Notes under the pieces: generated by a model
Seen by the model: the letters and a program-made list of their open reading frames with translations, nothing else
The model's database searches: none
Told to the model about the DNA's origin: nothing
Translations under genes and position numbers: made by a program
Shown: in pieces, positions 63,593 through 64,000 of the stretch
How the letters are laid out: each line of letters begins with the position of its first letter
Position numbering within the stretch: the first letter of the stretch is position 1
Assembly: GCF_000626675.1 (NCBI RefSeq)
Contig: NZ_CP006842.1
Location: 2,294,001 to 2,358,000 of the forward strand
DNA from: Corynebacterium glyciniphilum AJ 3170
GTDB lineage: Bacteria; Actinomycetota; Actinomycetes; Mycobacteriales; Mycobacteriaceae
Direction of reading: 5' to 3'
Length of the DNA: 64,000 nt

Positions 63593-64000
63593 CTAGGCGG
63601 CGGCAGTTGCGGGGCGGGTGACGGTCATCCGCAGTGGGGTGCAGTTGAAGTCGTTGCAGGGGTTGTTCATCTGCGGGCAGTTGGAGACGATGACCAGCAC
63701 GTCGCGCTCGGCACGTACGGCCACACGACGACCCGGAGCGGACATGCCGTCGACAATGCCCAGTGTCCCGTCCTGCTCGACAGGAACATTCATGAACCAG
63801 TTGAGGTTGGAGACCAGGTCACGCGGACCCATCCCGTACTTACGCGCCTCGACGAGGAAGTTCTCACGACAGCCGTGGTCGTGGTGAGTGTGGTGGCCGT
63901 AGCGCAGCGTGTTGGATTCTTTGCCACAGGCGCCACCGATCGTGTCCTGGCGGTCAACTTCGTTGGCGACTACGGTCATCAGTGGATTGGCCAGGTTGGA
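63593..64000 (-). CDS. urea carboxylase-associated DUF1989 protein, C-terminal part
   Basis: The frame is open to the window edge, so the 5' part is missing. About 135 residues are visible, including SNLANPLMTVV, GGACGKESNTLRYG, HHTHHDHGCRENF, NWFMNVPVEQDG and a cysteine-rich CPQMNNPCNDFNCTP segment. These are marks of the DUF1989 proteins that occur in pairs beside urea carboxylase; related proteins act on carboxyguanidine as deiminases. It is 14 bases upstream of the carboxylase gene. Confidence 0.9.
   Translation of the reverse strand, partial: SNLANPLMTVVANEVDRQDTIGGACGKESNTLRYGHHTHHDHGCRENFLVEARKYGMGPRDLVSNLNWFMNVPVEQDGTLGIVDGMSAPGRRVAVRAERDVLVIVSNCPQMNNPCNDFNCTPLRMTVTRPATAAA

Overview
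The window is one contig from a GC-rich actinobacterium. The gene types, the mix of ATG and GTG starts, dense 'ATGA/GTGA' overlaps, and DtxR-like iron-box candidates suggest the Corynebacterium branch; the genus is my inference. Almost everything is accessory catabolism of aromatic compounds, amides and small nitrogen compounds. No rRNA, tRNA, CRISPR array, insertion sequence or phage gene was recognised.

Region 1 (1-8.5 kb): the tail of an aldehyde dehydrogenase, then a minus-strand block. It holds an orphan sensor kinase, maleylacetate reductase with hydroxyquinol 1,2-dioxygenase, the catechol set catA-catB-catC, and an AAA/von Willebrand chelatase-like gene that is split between two reading frames.

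Region 2 (7-22.8 kb): an almost complete iac-type set for indole-3-acetate (auxin) catabolism. A plus-strand operon carries iacA-B-C-D-E-F. A minus-strand operon carries iacH, a 98-residue unknown and a FixJ/StyR-type response regulator. A plus-strand pair carries iacG, fused to an IclR-like effector domain, and iacI. A TRAP transporter and a histone-deacetylase-like amidohydrolase follow. The sensor kinase at one edge and the response regulator inside probably form one two-component system. Indole-3-acetate would be taken up by the TRAP system, converted to catechol by the Iac enzymes, and passed to CatABC.

Region 3 (22.8-40.5 kb): a GMC oxidoreductase, an MFS transporter and a LuxR-type regulator; then a histidinol-dehydrogenase-like enzyme with a short-chain dehydrogenase and an HpcH/HpaI aldolase; then a ten-gene minus-strand block with a second histidinol-dehydrogenase paralogue, a carbohydrate-type ABC importer, an alpha/beta hydrolase, a double SnoaL protein, a bicupin, a nitrilase-fold amidase and a LacI regulator. 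I know of no pathway with this composition, and it is the best candidate here for an undescribed catabolic system.

Region 4 (40.9-57.4 kb): amide and ureide use. It has hydantoinase/oxoprolinase subunits A and B with an NCS1 permease that carries a four-cysteine cytosolic tail, a cytosolic AmiC-like amide-binding protein, a PucR regulator, an orphan lipoprotein binding protein, a deaminase, a LysR regulator and a surface-anchored Tat-type amidase.

Region 5 (54-64 kb): the urea carboxylase/allophanate hydrolase system with its APC permease and a DUF1989 protein. It is interrupted by a nucleotidyltransferase-Fic gene pair that resembles a toxin-antitoxin module, followed by a TetR regulator.
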